This document shows positions 47,962 to 60,051 of a stretch of 64,000 nucleotides of DNA, in pieces. The stretch is from Gnetum montanum. Lineage: Eukaryota > Streptophyta > Gnetopsida > Gnetales > Gnetaceae. The notes under the pieces were generated by a model. That model saw only the letters and a program-made list of their open reading frames with translations. It made no database searches and had not been told where the DNA came from. The stretch is from assembly GCA_015680685.1 (NCBI GenBank), contig MNCI01011128.1, positions 556,837-620,836 of the forward strand, read 5' to 3'. The position numbers were made by a program, and so were the translations under genes. The stretch's first letter is position 1. Each line of letters starts with the position of its first letter.

Positions 47962-48830
47962 TGATGAGTCATGAATTTGCTGGCTGTGATATCACTACTG
48001 TGATATCACACCCATGATATCACAGTGGTTGTGATATCACTACCATGATATCCCATGGGCTACGATATCGCACCCGCGATATCGCAGCCTGCCGTAATGT
48101 TTATAAATAAGAGGCGGCTTTCCCAATTTTTAGCATAGGGTAGATTGTAGCTAAACTCTAATAGTTTGATCCCTCTAGAGATAGATTATTTTTCCATGTC
48201 TTTCCGTAGTGTGGTGAATGTAATTGTACATCATCCTTTATTCGAGTGTGACGTACTTGGACATGCACATGACTAACAATAAAGATCAAGATTACTTCAT
48301 CATTGCAGCATTCACTTTGTTTATTTATTTATTTAATTGTTATTTACTACTTCCCTAGTTAATACTCTCTCTCACCCTTAAACTCCTAGAAACACGGAAT
48401 GAGTACAACTTGATTACGAGCATTTAAGTGTGACTACTTGGTAACCCAGTGGCGTACCTAGGATTTGCACTTGGTAATCACAGTGGTAGTCATGCACAAA
48501 GTGCAAGATGTGTACAGATAATCAAGGAATGGATGCTCATCGCACTTAGGCTAGTTTATATTTTCTCTTACCCTTTTCTCTTACCTTAGTTAATATTACT
48601 TTCCATTGCTTCAGGAGTAGCATTAGATTAGGAACCATATCATACACCTCACTCTAGACTAAACCATACGTGACAAATATAATACTAGTCCAGGTGGGAA
48701 GACAGTGAACTGCGACCTAAGGATAACTGTCTAGGTGCCACAACTAGTCCATCTACAGAGTTTGACTAGATCACGCGTGAGAACGCTCATATTCATATGG
48801 TTGAGTGTAGGGGTATCTCGTCACTCATCA
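47962..48830 (+). repeat. 3' LTR of the pol-less element
   Basis: 869 bp, TGATGAGTC to ACTCATCA, preceded by the purine tract. It holds seven GATATC palindromes and a TATA box (48102-48109). The 3' end (ttcatatggttgagtgtag, about 48793) is shared with the solo LTR at 51192 and, in reverse, with the minus-strand LTRs, tying them into one family. Confidence 0.93.
47988..48083 (+). promoter_or_regulatory. GATATC palindrome array before the LTR TATA box (3' copy)
   Basis: GATATC starts at 47988, 48002, 48016, 48033, 48047, 48064 and 48078, spaced 14, 14, 17, 14, 17 and 14. It includes the perfect 10-base palindromes gtgatatcac (48031-48040) and gcgatatcgc (48076-48085). It has more copies than the 5' LTR, so the array has changed since insertion. 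Confidence 0.75.
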
Positions 48831-48944
48831 ACCATCATTAGATTTACTCTAACTCTTTTCTCATCTCATCTACATTTTATTGCATTACATTTGATTTCTT
48901 CTAATCCTATGAATTTATTCTTTCTTAATACCATAAGAACACTT

Positions 48945-50430
48945 GCATGAATTAAATGTTAAAGTACTTAATTTGCAATCACAAATGATCTTTGATTTGA
49001 TATAATCTTTACTAAGCCAATGATAATGACTTGATGAGGCATAAATCTCCAATTGAATATGGACTTAGTCAATTGCAAAAAAACTATGAATGATAGTGGA
49101 ATGATAGAAACAATGACTTTAAGTGATAAAATTGACTAAGAGTTTATTTCTAAGAATAAAACTAAGCATGAAAATGCAATATAAATTGATAAAATATAAC
49201 CTAATTATAAAAATGTAGATATAAGAACATAAAATATTAAAACATTAAGAGCTATGATATGAAGAAAGGGTTTAAAGGGTTTTTGTTCCCTTTCTAAATA
49301 AAGAAAATGCTTTATTGTTGAAAAAGGATTACCTCTAATGAAAAGCTAAACTAAAGGTATTGGTGAAAAACATAAGTGAAATAAAATTGTTAAGAAAAAT
49401 GTGGATTTTGAAGGTGAAATTAAACCTCTGAAGTATGGATATATGAATGGGAAAGTTGCAGATGTTATCTAGAATTAAATTAGAGCCAAAATGAGGGTAT
49501 TTTAGCTAAGCGTCGTGGGATCGATGTTGAAGCTAAAAAAATTCTAATTCTAGAGGCTAACACTAATGTTGAAAATATTCTAAGTATGGAATGCTAACAC
49601 TAATGTTACTTGATAGAAGCTAACACTCCATTAGTATTGATGTTGGAGTTATGAGCAAAAGCTACAATGCCTGTGGAGCACATAGGAGATGCTTGGATTC
49701 CTATTGCTCATGTTCTTGAGCTCTTGAATACTTGAAACAAATGCTCTAGATTTCAAGAAACTAGCTTCAAAATATACATTTTGCTCCCATATTTATAGGG
49801 TTAGGATGGTCAAATTCAACCTTGGAATTAAGTGAATTTTACTAAGAACTCATATGGAGTTCACTTTTGGAAAGTTTAACCATGCAAACTAGTGATGCTA
49901 ACATTAACATTAGTATCACTAAAAAAAAAAAATCTAGTTTTACCCAAGTTATAGTTCCAAGACTCAAAGACTTTGTTTAATACTTGAATTAATGTTGAAT
50001 TGTGCCATGAGGATGCCCAAGAGCTTGTGTGGTTGAGAGATAATGTCAAGTGTTGATTGTAAAGGTTAATTATGGCATTATGTATGTCACACAAGTGGTA
50101 ACGCTGATCCTAACAGTAGCTTTAACATTAATGTCATCTAGGAACATATAAAACTTTTAGAAATTTTTTAAATTATCATTCTAGGTGTTTAGGATGACCA
50201 AAATGAGTCAAAATGATGCTTACAAGACACTGAAGAACTCATAGGCCAAGGAAATATTGCTAGATATCAAACCTAGAAACCTTGGAAAGGTGATGATGTA
50301 AACATAGTGATGCCAACATTGACACTAACATTAGTGTTAGTGTCACTTGCAAAAGTTAGAAAAATTTTCAATCTTGAGTCCCAAGATTTCTCCTAAACCT
50401 GTCAAAATATATCAATATATAAATTATTAA
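48945..50430 (-). repeat. Diverged LTR-like repeat of a second family, copy A
   Basis: Shares order and phrases with 52100-53780: 'ccctttctaaataa' (about 49290), tatttatagg (about 49790; complement cctataaata is a TATA box) and strings of 'aacattagtgtt'-like words. No ends or target duplication could be fixed. Confidence 0.45.
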
Positions 50431-51186
50431 CAATCATTAGAATGTGGGATCTAGCAATGCCTACTTCTATGGCATAATACCTCAACTAGGTGTATAGGCA
50501 ATATCCCTCATTTCTTTCCCTAGCTTATTGTTTTCTTAATTTTTCCACTTTATATATTATCTCTCCACTTTCATATTTCTCTATTTCTTCTCTAACTTTC
50601 ATTTCTATCTCATTCCTTCCTCTCATCAACATATTGGTGAGGATTGAGTGTTTTTGTTCTATTCAAGTCAAGGTGTGTTGGGAGCTTGAGTGACACAAGG
50701 TAAGAACATCATCAATGACATCCCTTCAGTCATCTTATGTGTAGAATCTAGTCATGCTCTATTTTTATAACATAGCACCATTCTCAAGATTAGTGTATCA
50801 ATAACATCTTAATATTCCTCTCTTTTCTTGCTTCTTTCTTTCTACTTTTCCTTTTGCATGTTCATCATAAATCATCATCCTTCTTCTTCTAGATGGATCC
50901 TCCTTCAACACTTGAGCAACATCCATTAGGATGGAACAATGTTATACCTACTTTTTCAATTCACTAGTGACCAAAACAAGTGTGGTCTCAACATTGTTAA
51001 ATTCATATAAACCACCAAAGCTTCCCAAAATTATCATCATTAGTTATGTTTTAGGCTTCCATAGGTCCCCAAGAGACGTTCTAGGTCACGATCTAGCATA
51101 TGAACATTAGTTTTGGTGACTTTTGACATAATCAGGAATATGAAAATTCTAAGAATCACCTACTATTTCTACAAAAATATTCTTTA
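50431..51186. other. AT-rich DNA between repeats
   Basis: No gene. Two copies of a 70-base phrase beginning tgtg(g/t)a(g)atctag lie at 50441 and 50739, with a third at 42128. Confidence 0.4.
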
Positions 51187-51191
51187 CACCC

Positions 51192-52081
51192 TGATGAAGT
51201 GTCATTATGTCAATGCATTGACTGGGCCACGTATACGTGGCCACGTCGACTTGGGCCCATCGATGTAGCCTCCCTGCATCGACGTGGCCCCATTTACGCA
51301 GCCACCTTTCCCAACCTATAAATAAGAGGGCCTTCCGCCTCGTTTAGGCATCTTTTTGAGTAGTTGTAGTGAAGCTCTTGCAGTTTGTTCTCAAAGGAGA
51401 TAGAATATTTTCAAGTGCCCGCAGCAAGTGTAAGAAAAGTGATCGACTCTTTATTCGAGCGTTGATGTATTTGAGCCCATTGGCATGACGGCAATAAAGA
51501 TGAACTATTCAATCATTTGGACTTAGTTATTTTATGCATTTAATAGTTTAATATGTTTATGCTTTATTAGTTACTTCTTAATTACTTAAGTTTTCATTAT
51601 TATAATTTCAATCGCTATTGTTCATTCGTAGTTCGTTAAGGCCATAAGTACGACCAACTTGAATGTAACTAAAACACTTGGTAAGCCTAGTGACGCTTAA
51701 CGTTTGGTAACCCAGAAGTGTTAGGAGATGCTCAAAACGTGCTTGGAAGATGGGACCAGATACTTATGTTAAGAATAGTTAGAATAGAAGCTAGCAGAAT
51801 TAGAGATTAGATAATAGTTTATTCCTTACTTTCCATACCTCAATTAGTCGCCGAAAAGATAATTAAAAAGATATAAAAATCATTAGCCTTAGTCTCACTT
51901 AACCATCGTAAACAGAACCTCACAAGTGAGATTAGAATGACAACGACCGTTCTAACCCAAGGTTTCACTGGTTAGAAGTTTGGTGTATGTTAAGTGCTTA
52001 CAATCTGCGGATTTCGATCGAGTCACGCGTGAACACTAGTGATTCGTATGGTTGGGCATAGGGGTACCTAGCCACTCATCA
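51192..52081 (+). mobile_element. Solo LTR of the Ty3 family
   Basis: 890 bp from TGATGAAGTG to CACTCATCA with a perfect target duplication caccc (51187-51191, 52082-52086) and no interior. It shares the promoter-to-R region (tataaataagagg, 51317) and the 3' end with the 47962 LTR. It is what remains after recombination between the two LTRs of a former element. Confidence 0.93.
51225..51242 (+). promoter_or_regulatory. 18-bp perfect palindrome in the solo LTR promoter
   Basis: ggccacgtatacgtggcc equals its reverse complement and carries two ACGT cores, the core of plant bZIP sites. It lies about 75 bases before the TATA box, in the place of the GATATC array of the relative at 42363. Confidence 0.6.
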
Positions 52082-52099
52082 CACCCCTACAACACACCT

Positions 52100-53780
52100 T
52101 CATGAACTAAGTGTTGGAATACTTAGGTGTGGTTGTAAATTATCTTTGGATTTATGTAATTCTCGATATATCAATAATAATGAAATGAAGGGGCATGAAA
52201 CCCCCAATCAAATATAGACTTAGCCTACCACACATAAAACAAGAATGACAAGAAAATGATGCACAAGTGAAGTTTTAATTATTAAAGATTATTAAGCTTA
52301 AAATCACTAGAAAAATGACTAAGTATGAATTATCAAAAAATAAACTAAGTGTGGAATGGAGTATGAATGATGAAATAAAACTAAGTATAAAACTTATGTA
52401 AAATGATGTGTGATCTTAAAATAGTAATATTATTATGTAGAGAGAGGGATCTCAGTTCCCTCCTTGAAGATGAAATTTTTATCTAAAGAAACACTAAGTA
52501 TAAAAATATTGAAATTTTGGCTAAGTATAGAATGCAATATCAAAGATAGAATAAATTCTAAGTATGGAGCATGAATAAATAAACACTAAATGATGAAAGT
52601 AAGAAGACATGGAGGAAAGGTTCTAGATCCCTTTCTAAATAATAAAATGCATTATTAATGAGTTACAAATTATTCACATCATATGGGGGGCCAACCTATA
52701 ACTGATACACAAAAAAGGGAGTGTATCATAACTAATAAAAAAAGCTCAATTCTTGAGCAAAATATGCATTTGGAGGATAAAAGTAAACCTTTAAAGGGTT
52801 GTGATATAGATAAGATAGTTGTGCACATGATCCATGATGTTGTTTCGGCCAAGGCTCCCATCATAGACACTAGAGCTGAAAAAAGAAATTCGAACTTTGG
52901 AAAGTACTATGGATGCCTAAAAATTCTATCTTTGGAAGTAAAGTTGAAGGTACAAAAGGTAGCTAAAGAGCATGTAAATGCTACAATGATGATAAGTGCT
53001 TGTGCTTTTGATGTCTAAAAATCTAAAAAGTGTTCTCAAATCTCAAAAGATTTGACTTGATATTTGTGTTTTAAGCTTGTATTTATAGGCCTATAGTTAC
53101 CAAATTTAACTTAGGATTGCTAAAATTGAACTCAAAGTTGAGTGCAACTTATTACTAAGTTTGAAATAGTAAGTTTAGTCATTGATTTTAGTGAGCATGA
53201 AAACCCATCAAGATGACATTGATGCTAATGCTAATGTAGTATTAGCATCATCAACACTTAGTAAAATTTTCACAAATTTGTCAAAGTACCAAAAATGAAC
53301 TTCTAGAGCTTTGTTTGACCTTTGAAGTAACACTGCAAGATGCTGATGAAGCTAAAAGATGAGAAGATGGTGTCAAACACTAAGTTTGATCATGTTGCAT
53401 GGAGGTCAATAACATTAAGGATGCTAATGATAATGCAACATCAATGTCAACCATACTTAGACAAAATTTTATGAATTTTACAAAGCTATTAAGGCCTTGT
53501 TTTGCCTCTAAACTAACATTGAAAGCTGTTGAGAGATTTGTGAGGCCAAGATGAGATGTTAATGATGGATGGTATCAACATCGAAAGTGCTAACATTGAC
53601 ATTGATGCTAACATAGCATCAACATCGATCCTAGTACTTAGAAAATTTTAGGACACTTTTCCAAATTTTACCACATGACTCCAAACTTAGAAAACTTTTG
53701 ATCATTTTTCATACTTCAAATTCTAACACTAGAAAGGTCAAAACTGATCCTAAAATGAGTTGGAATGATAATTTTGAAGC
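52100..53780 (-). repeat. Diverged LTR-like repeat of a second family, copy B
   Basis: Matches copy A in order ('catgaactaagtgttgg', 'ccctttctaaataa', tatttatagg near 53081). An open stretch 52683-53018 (111 codons) lies inside it, but it resembles no known protein and is not conserved in copy A, so I do not call a gene. Confidence 0.45.
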
Positions 53781-53786
53781 ACCAGT

Positions 53787-54318
53787 AATGAGTCGCGATT
53801 GGCTACATCAACAAGGCCTCATCGTCTACGCCTCATTGTTGATGCATTGTTTCATGTGTTGATGCAACCCCATCAATGCAAGGTTGGTTTTTGCTTATAA
53901 ATACATGCTGACTAGCCACATTTATGGCATCAATCAATCATAGTGTAGTGAAGCTCTTACAATTTTTCCATTTGAAAGTTAGAAGATTTTCCCAAGTGCC
54001 CACAGCAAGAGTCATTGAGTGTACGGATATTTATTCAAGCACTATTGTACCTAAGCATGATAGTGTATGTGAAAATAAATACAAACTCCTTGATAAGCCT
54101 TGCAGCATTCTGGAGAGTTTAAATGTTTCATTTATGCATTTAATATTCTCAATTATTTATTCAATGTTTTCTAGTAATTAAGCTAATTAGGTAATTAAGC
54201 AAGATAAGCTAGATAGATTAATTACATAAGTATGACTGCTTTGGGTGTAACACGCATCCACTTGGTAATCCCAATAGCATTATTACTTGGTGCACCTAGT
54301 GGCATAGCGCTTGGTAAT
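53787..54318 (+). repeat. Partial LTR of the Ty3 family
   Basis: Begins tgagtcgcga, contains ttataaataca (about 53897), 'gtgaagctctta' and 'cacttggtaat', in the same order as the solo LTR at 51192. It is cut off at 54318 by the next LTR. Confidence 0.65.
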
Positions 54319-55193
54319 TGATGAGCAACAAGGTACCCCTATGCTCAACCATACGAATTACAAGCATTTACGTGCAATCTGGTCGAATTCCATGGATGGG
54401 ACTAGTTGTAGCATCTAGATCGTTATGCCTTGATTGCAATTCACTATCTTCCCATTTGGACTAGTGGTAGCTTTGTCACATATGATTTAGTACAAAGTGA
54501 GGCATATGATGTGGTTCATAATTCTATGCTATGCTACTCCTGATGATAGAAAGAGATAAATTAATTAACTAATGAACAATGGAAACAAAGTCTAAATTAT
54601 CCTAAGGTGATGGTATCCACTCTTAATCATTCGAACATGTCTTGGACTTCATGGAGCTACTTCTAGGATTACCAAGTGTAGGTCACTCGTTGTGCCAAAT
54701 GATACACCTCTGGGTGACCAAGTATTTACATGTCAATGCTTGTGATTAAGGCATACACATTCCGCTTGACAACAGGAATAGTAAATAACAATAAATGGAA
54801 ATGTTTAACTTAAGAAAGCATTAAATAATTAAAACAAAAATATTAATCTAAGTGGATGTTGCAATGAAGGAGTTAATCTCAATCTTTATTGCTAGTCATG
54901 TAATGTGTCCAAGTATGTCACACTCAAACAAAGGTGTTGTATGATTACAAACATCACACTGTAGGCATGCACTGGGAATAATGGACTAGAAAGAAGAAAT
55001 GGAAAAATAAAACTATCTATTACTACTTTCTAGGCTATCTCATTTCGAAGCCCAAGTGCAGTATTTATAGGCAAGGTCCAAATGAGGCAATGTGGGTATC
55101 TGACATCGCTTATTAGCCTTGACGTCAGGCACACAATGTTGAGACTCTAATGTCACATATCTAATGTTAGGGCCCTAAAAGGATGACTCACCA
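54319..55193 (-). repeat. 3' LTR of the truncated element
   Basis: 875 bp starting tgatgagcaac and aligning with the nested element's LTRs ('ccatggatgggactagttgt', 'aggcatatgat'). Confidence 0.85.
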
Positions 55194-55391
55194 TACCCCC
55201 ACAACTGAATGAAAACTCATCCTCGAGTTAAACAAAATGAGGAACAAGTTCTTTACAAGATATTGGTAGGTATGGGATTATGGACTGACTCAACAATGGA
55301 CAAAATAACTATCTCTTCGCATGTCACAATGGTGCAAGACAAAAATGGAACACATTATTATAAAATAGAATAGAAATCAAGACTGGAAAGC

Positions 55392-57590
55392 TCATGTGGT
55401 GCCTGGAGGTGGTGGCTCTTCCATTGGCTGCTTCCCTTTGTCATTAGGCCACTGTAATTTATAACGGTTGAGCAAGGCCTGCAATTTTTCCTCCTCTATC
55501 CTTGGGTTGTGCATAATCCAGGCTACTGTGCCAATGTGTGCTGGTGATAGTACATCCCAAGGACATGGCAATTGCAGAAACATTTGATTTGCCTTGATGT
55601 ACCATGCTAAAAATTGTTGAAATTCCTCCTCAAAAGCCCTAGCTTTATCCCTTAGCTCATGATAATTTTTCAATCTCCAAGCTAGGTTCGAGGCTACATC
55701 TTTCTATCCCTAGTAGTTAGCTTTGACCAATTCTAATTCTAAGTTTGCCACTTGTAACTTTTGCAAAGCATTCTTTCAATCCGCAAACTCTTTCTCATAT
55801 AGTGCGTTCGTAGTCATGACTTTGCTTCTTCAACTTGCTTTAGGGATGACCTGCTATTAACATGGAAAGGTTGGCATATCTAAGGTTAGCCAACACCATG
55901 TACTCCTTCAAATCTTCTATCTGAAGGTCCTTATTTTTAACTTTCACTTGTTGGACCATGGCATAACTATCCAAAATGGCTTGCCACTTAGAATTTTGTG
56001 CTACCAAGGAGCTGATGTGGGCCTTAGCCATCATGATTTCCTTCTTATTAATTTCCTTATACATGCCAACCTAGTTATGGAAGTGTTCTTTTAACTTCTC
56101 ATGTTTCTTGGCCTCATTCTGCCTTGCGCTAATCTCAATTACTATCTTTTGACGAATAGCACGTACTTTCTCTATAGAGAGGATTCTATTTTTTTGGGCC
56201 AATCTACTCATATCCTAGTTGACCCTCACCAGTTGTTCTCTTAACTGATGGATACTCTCTTCCAAAATGTCCTTTTGCTTCTCCACTATGGTCAACTAGG
56301 CATTCTCTACAGCAAGATGCTTGTTCTCTTTGTGGGTAGTGATTAGAACCTTTTTATGCGCATGGGTTCGTGCATCGACAACAGAGGCATTCCAGACCTC
56401 CACCTCCTTTTCTTGCTCTATAGCTACTTTCTCTTTCACTAGCTTAGTAAGCTCTTCTATCTAAAATTTTTTTAATTGGTTAGGCATGACAAATTAGGCA
56501 AGATCCTATTGTTCAACATGCAAGGTAGCTAGCTCTTCTTATAATCTTTGTACTTCAGCTTTTGCATGTTCTGCCCTAACCTTAGCCATGACCAACTTTC
56601 CTTTGATAGTGATGAGGTTTGATTTAGCTACAATAACATTGTTGGGGATGTCAAATAGAGTAGTCATCACTTGACTTATCTACAGCAAATGATCAAGCAC
56701 ATTCTCATGCACTACAGGAGTCATTGAGATCCTAGCCAACATTTGTGCATCCCTAGTTCCTATCAAATCATTTGAAGGCATAATAGGAACATTGAATGAC
56801 TCCTTAATGTGATCAGGGATCACCTCTGTAGTGCCTACTATATCTTCATGTTGTAGCACCACAATTGTGGTGCCTTCACCAGTTTCCAAGGTGACTTGAA
56901 AGGATGTAGCATTTCCAGAGATCTAGCATGATCATTAGGATCCCCCTCCTCTTGAGTAAATCGAGATCTCTCCCCTTGTTGGATTGGTTGATATGATGGA
57001 TCATACGACATCATCCATAACTTAAAAGAGATTAGCCTCATCCTTACTCCCCCAGCTAACAGTCTTAACAATTCTTTGCAGGTGGCTCATCGACAGTCTA
57101 TGATCTTATGGTGGTAGCAGTAGTGGAGCTTGTGCTTGCGAGCACTGCTCAGGCTCTTATTGCATTTCAATTCTTGGTTTTGCCTCCTTTTCAACTTCTT
57201 TCTCCTCACCAAAATCTTTTCTTGATCTTGTAGTTTTGAGGAGCTCTGCAAAGGAGGCATCTTAAGCCTTCCAAAGGACATCATTGGTATATCCTAAGAT
57301 TCCTGCGTGCTTGCATAGTTTTCTAATCAGATAGGGAAATGAAAATGTTAGTCTCCCTGACATTGTTTTTTCAAACCGCTATTGGATTTTTGTGAAGTAA
57401 TATTGGGAAAGGTTGACTGTGAATTTTTCCATTAGAATGGCACTTCCCCTAGTCACATAAGTCGAGATTTGATTGAGCCCCTTGGTAGGAAATAGGTGGT
57501 AGGAAACAAGTGGTTCCTAAAGACCTTGGGGAGTTGGGAATATGCCTTGTGACATTGTATTCTATGATTTTAATGCTTAAACTTGTATAG
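55392..57590 (-). pseudogene. Extra ORF of the truncated element
   Basis: From the right: a HLFPTKGLNQISTYVTRGSA-like segment (about 57440-57500), FSFPYLIRKLCKHAGI (about 57296-57345) matching LPFPYLIRKLCKRGGI of the outer element, an acidic middle with LETGEGTTIVVL (about 56870), heptad-rich helices (55840-56700), then AHIGTVAWIMHNPRIEEEKL (about 55495-55555) and the end DKGKQPMEEPPPPGTT. Several stops and frame changes. It preserves the middle and C-terminal parts best and so helps define the full protein of the family. Confidence 0.65.
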
Positions 57591-57599
57591 GATGGTATT

Positions 57600-58600
57600 G
57601 AGACCACACTTAATCTTGATTCCCATTAAACCAAAAAAGTGGGTACAACACCTACCTTAGTTAAATCTTCAACATATATCCCAAACTTACCTTTCAACTT
57701 TAGATTCACCTCTATCAAGCCTCTAGAAACTAGCTTATATTAATATTGAGGTGACAAACATCAATTTTGGTTAATTTTGGTAAGCTCTGGAAGACTTAAT
57801 ATAGAGAATTTTACTAATTCTAACCAGATGACACTGACATAGTATTAACATCACTTGTCTTAGTTAATTTTCCAAATATGAGATAGGAAATTTTTCTAAG
57901 GTTGATATGGTGATGGTAACACAATGTTAGCAAAACCTCTCTTAGTCAATGTTCAGTAGGTATTTAAAACTTACTTTTTGGATGCAATTTTAACTTCTTT
58001 GGACCTCTAGCAACAAGTTTACATCAATCCTAATATGATAGGCATCAACTTTGGAAATTTCAGGAAGCTTTAGGAGACATGAAATAATACATGAAATTTG
58101 GCAAATCTTTCTAGGTGTGGGCTAAGTAACACCAACATTGGCACTATATCACTATATCAGCATCACCTACCTTAGTTAAATTTGCATCAACATGTAAAAC
58201 ATTAAAATTTTTCTAAGGGTGGTCGAGTGACATGATGTGAGCATCAACATCGCTTACCTTAATCAGATTTGCAGTAGCATGTGGAACATGATGCAATAGC
58301 ATGTGAAACATGAAAAGTTTTCTAAGTATGGCAAGTGACACATCACAAGTATCAACATCATCTACCTTAGTCAAATTTTCATCATCACAAACTTGTCTCA
58401 GAGCTTTCCTTTTGGCTCTATTAATCCTTCAATGATCATTCTATAGTAGTCCCAAGGCAACATGCATTAGTTTTGATTAGTTTTGGCAAGTTTCGCAATA
58501 CACCATACAACATACATAATTTGAAAATTTTTCTAAGTGTCACATAAGTGATGTTGATGTAGTGTTAGTATCACATACCTTAGAAAAATTTTTAGCATAT
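57600..58600 (+). repeat. LTR-like repeat of the second family, copy C, left part, internally reiterated
   Basis: Blocks such as 'caaacttacct' followed about 100-130 bases later by 'ggcatcaacttt' and then by 'atcacctacctta' recur at 57680, 57970 and (after the foldback element) 60050. The copy continues at 60052 with a TATA box cctataaata (60366-60375). Confidence 0.5.
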
Positions 58601-58605
58601 ATGAC

Positions 58606-60046
58606 TATTGAACCCAAAAATTTGTTCAATTTTAATAAGTATTTTTGTCAAACTTATGCATTTTAATTAATTTCATTCTATATTTCATATAGTTAATTAT
58701 TTTATTTGTTTATGTAAGTGGTAAATATTAGTTTATTATTATTTTATGATTAGTTAATTGGTGTGATTTAGTTTATTTTAATTTTAGTTTAACTAGTACA
58801 ATGTATTATTATATATAATAAGATTATATATACCTCATATAAATTATATTATATTATATATTTTACATAAACTATATTATAAAATACTATTATATATATA
58901 TTATATGGTGACAGGGAAGGTGGTTTTCTGCGATCACAGTGGCAATTCGAGAATCGAGAATTTCACAGATTTATTTTCTTCTTGGATGAATGCATGGAGC
59001 ATCACATACGCCTCTTTTACTGCTTCTTGAGAATCCATATTAATTTAAAACATTAAAAAGCCAAGATTGGCAGGAGTACCGATTTTAACTGATCAGTATT
59101 GGGTTTTGCAATACCTAGATATCATTGTAATATTTATTTTTAAACCTGGTGTCAATATAAAAAAGGATTCATCAGGCACCAGAAAATTAAATTTTCTTTG
59201 GCAATTTAGGCAAGCCTCCTTTGTAATCTTCAAGACAATAAACAATTAGAATTGAATCCAATTAAATTCCATACTTATGCCTATCACTCATAAGTAAAAT
59301 TATAAACTTTTATCCTAACTTCTAATTGTAAGTTCAAGAATAAAGATTTATAATTAAATCAAATTAGAATTATAAATAATAATTTGAAGACTACAAAGGA
59401 GGCTTGCCTAAATTGCAATCTTGCTCTGTTGTCTCCACAATGCAGCAATTTCATTATAAGTTATAAGAATTGCCACAAGGCTCAACAAATCTTAATAAAT
59501 CTCAAGCATAATTCATTCCAATGTGACATGGAATTTACTAGTATCAACTCCTTCTTCCTATTTTCTCAATAGAAATGAATTTTCTTTTGGTGTGTATGCA
59601 TAATCCCCTTTTTTCCTTCCAAAGAGAATTTAATTTTTTGGTGCCTCATGAATCCTTTTTTATACTTCCACCAAGTTTAAAAATAAATATTACAATAATA
59701 TCTAGGTATTGCAAAACCCAATACTGATCCGTTATAATCGGTACTCCTACCAATCTTGGCTTTTTAATGTTTTAAATTAATATGAATTCTCAAGTAAGCG
59801 GTAAATGAGGCGTATGTGATGCTCCATGCATTCATCCAAGAAAAAAATAAATCTTCGAAATTAACATAAACTAAACCACACCAATTAACTAATCATAGAA
59901 TAATAATAAACTAATATTTACACTTAAAAAAATAAAATAATTGTTATATAAACAGTTAACTATATGAAATATAGAATGAAATTAATTAAAATGCATAAGT
60001 TTGACAAAAATACTTATTAAAATTGAACAAACTTTTGGGTTCAATG
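58606..60046. mobile_element. Foldback-like element with very long inverted arms
   Basis: The left arm (58606-59232) reads tattgaaccc and on to ggcaagcctcctttgt. The right arm (59384-60046) is its inverted counterpart, ending gggttcaatg. The arms span more than 600 bases each and leave a short middle of about 150 bases. The direct duplication atgac (58601-58605, 60047-60051) flanks it. Removing the element and one duplication restores 'catatatgacaaacttacc', which parallels 'catatatcccaaacttacc' at 57675. It has no coding capacity for a transposase, so it is non-autonomous; the superfamily is uncertain. Confidence 0.85.
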
Positions 60047-60051
60047 ATGAC

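Larger units (their letters stand above)
42337..48830 (+). mobile_element. Pol-less Ty3-family element with gag and extra ORF (TR-GAG-like), perfect TSD
   Basis: Bounded by LTRs beginning TGATGAGTC and ending ACTCATCA, with an exact target duplication accat (42332-42336, 48831-48835). Between the LTRs are gag (43772-45232), a 1.8-kb non-coding spacer, the family's extra ORF (47007-47780) and the purine tract catgggggta (47952-47961). No protease, RT, RNase H or integrase is visible on either strand. 919 bases (42853-43771) are unresolved, too few to hold pol once the rest of the 5' LTR, expected to about 43205, is placed there. This is a non-autonomous element that kept gag. Confidence 0.88.
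54319..57600 (-). mobile_element. Truncated Ty3-family element: 3' LTR and extra ORF
   Basis: Minus strand. The 3' LTR is 54319-55193, followed (leftward on the element) by the purine tract gggggta (complement of 55194-55200). The interior holds only the extra ORF and stops near 57600, where unrelated repeat DNA begins; gag, pol and the 5' LTR are missing. Its left LTR edge abuts a partial LTR of the same family in the opposite orientation. Confidence 0.8.

Noticed and set aside
47988-48083. GATATC array as a CRISPR-like repeat
   Set aside because: Repeats are 6-10 bases with 8-11-base spacers, lie in a plant LTR, and no cas genes exist. It is promoter DNA.
52683-53018. 111-codon open frame as a gene
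   Set aside because: Lies in a repeat, is not conserved in copy A, has no recognisable motif, and its composition is that of the surrounding repeat.
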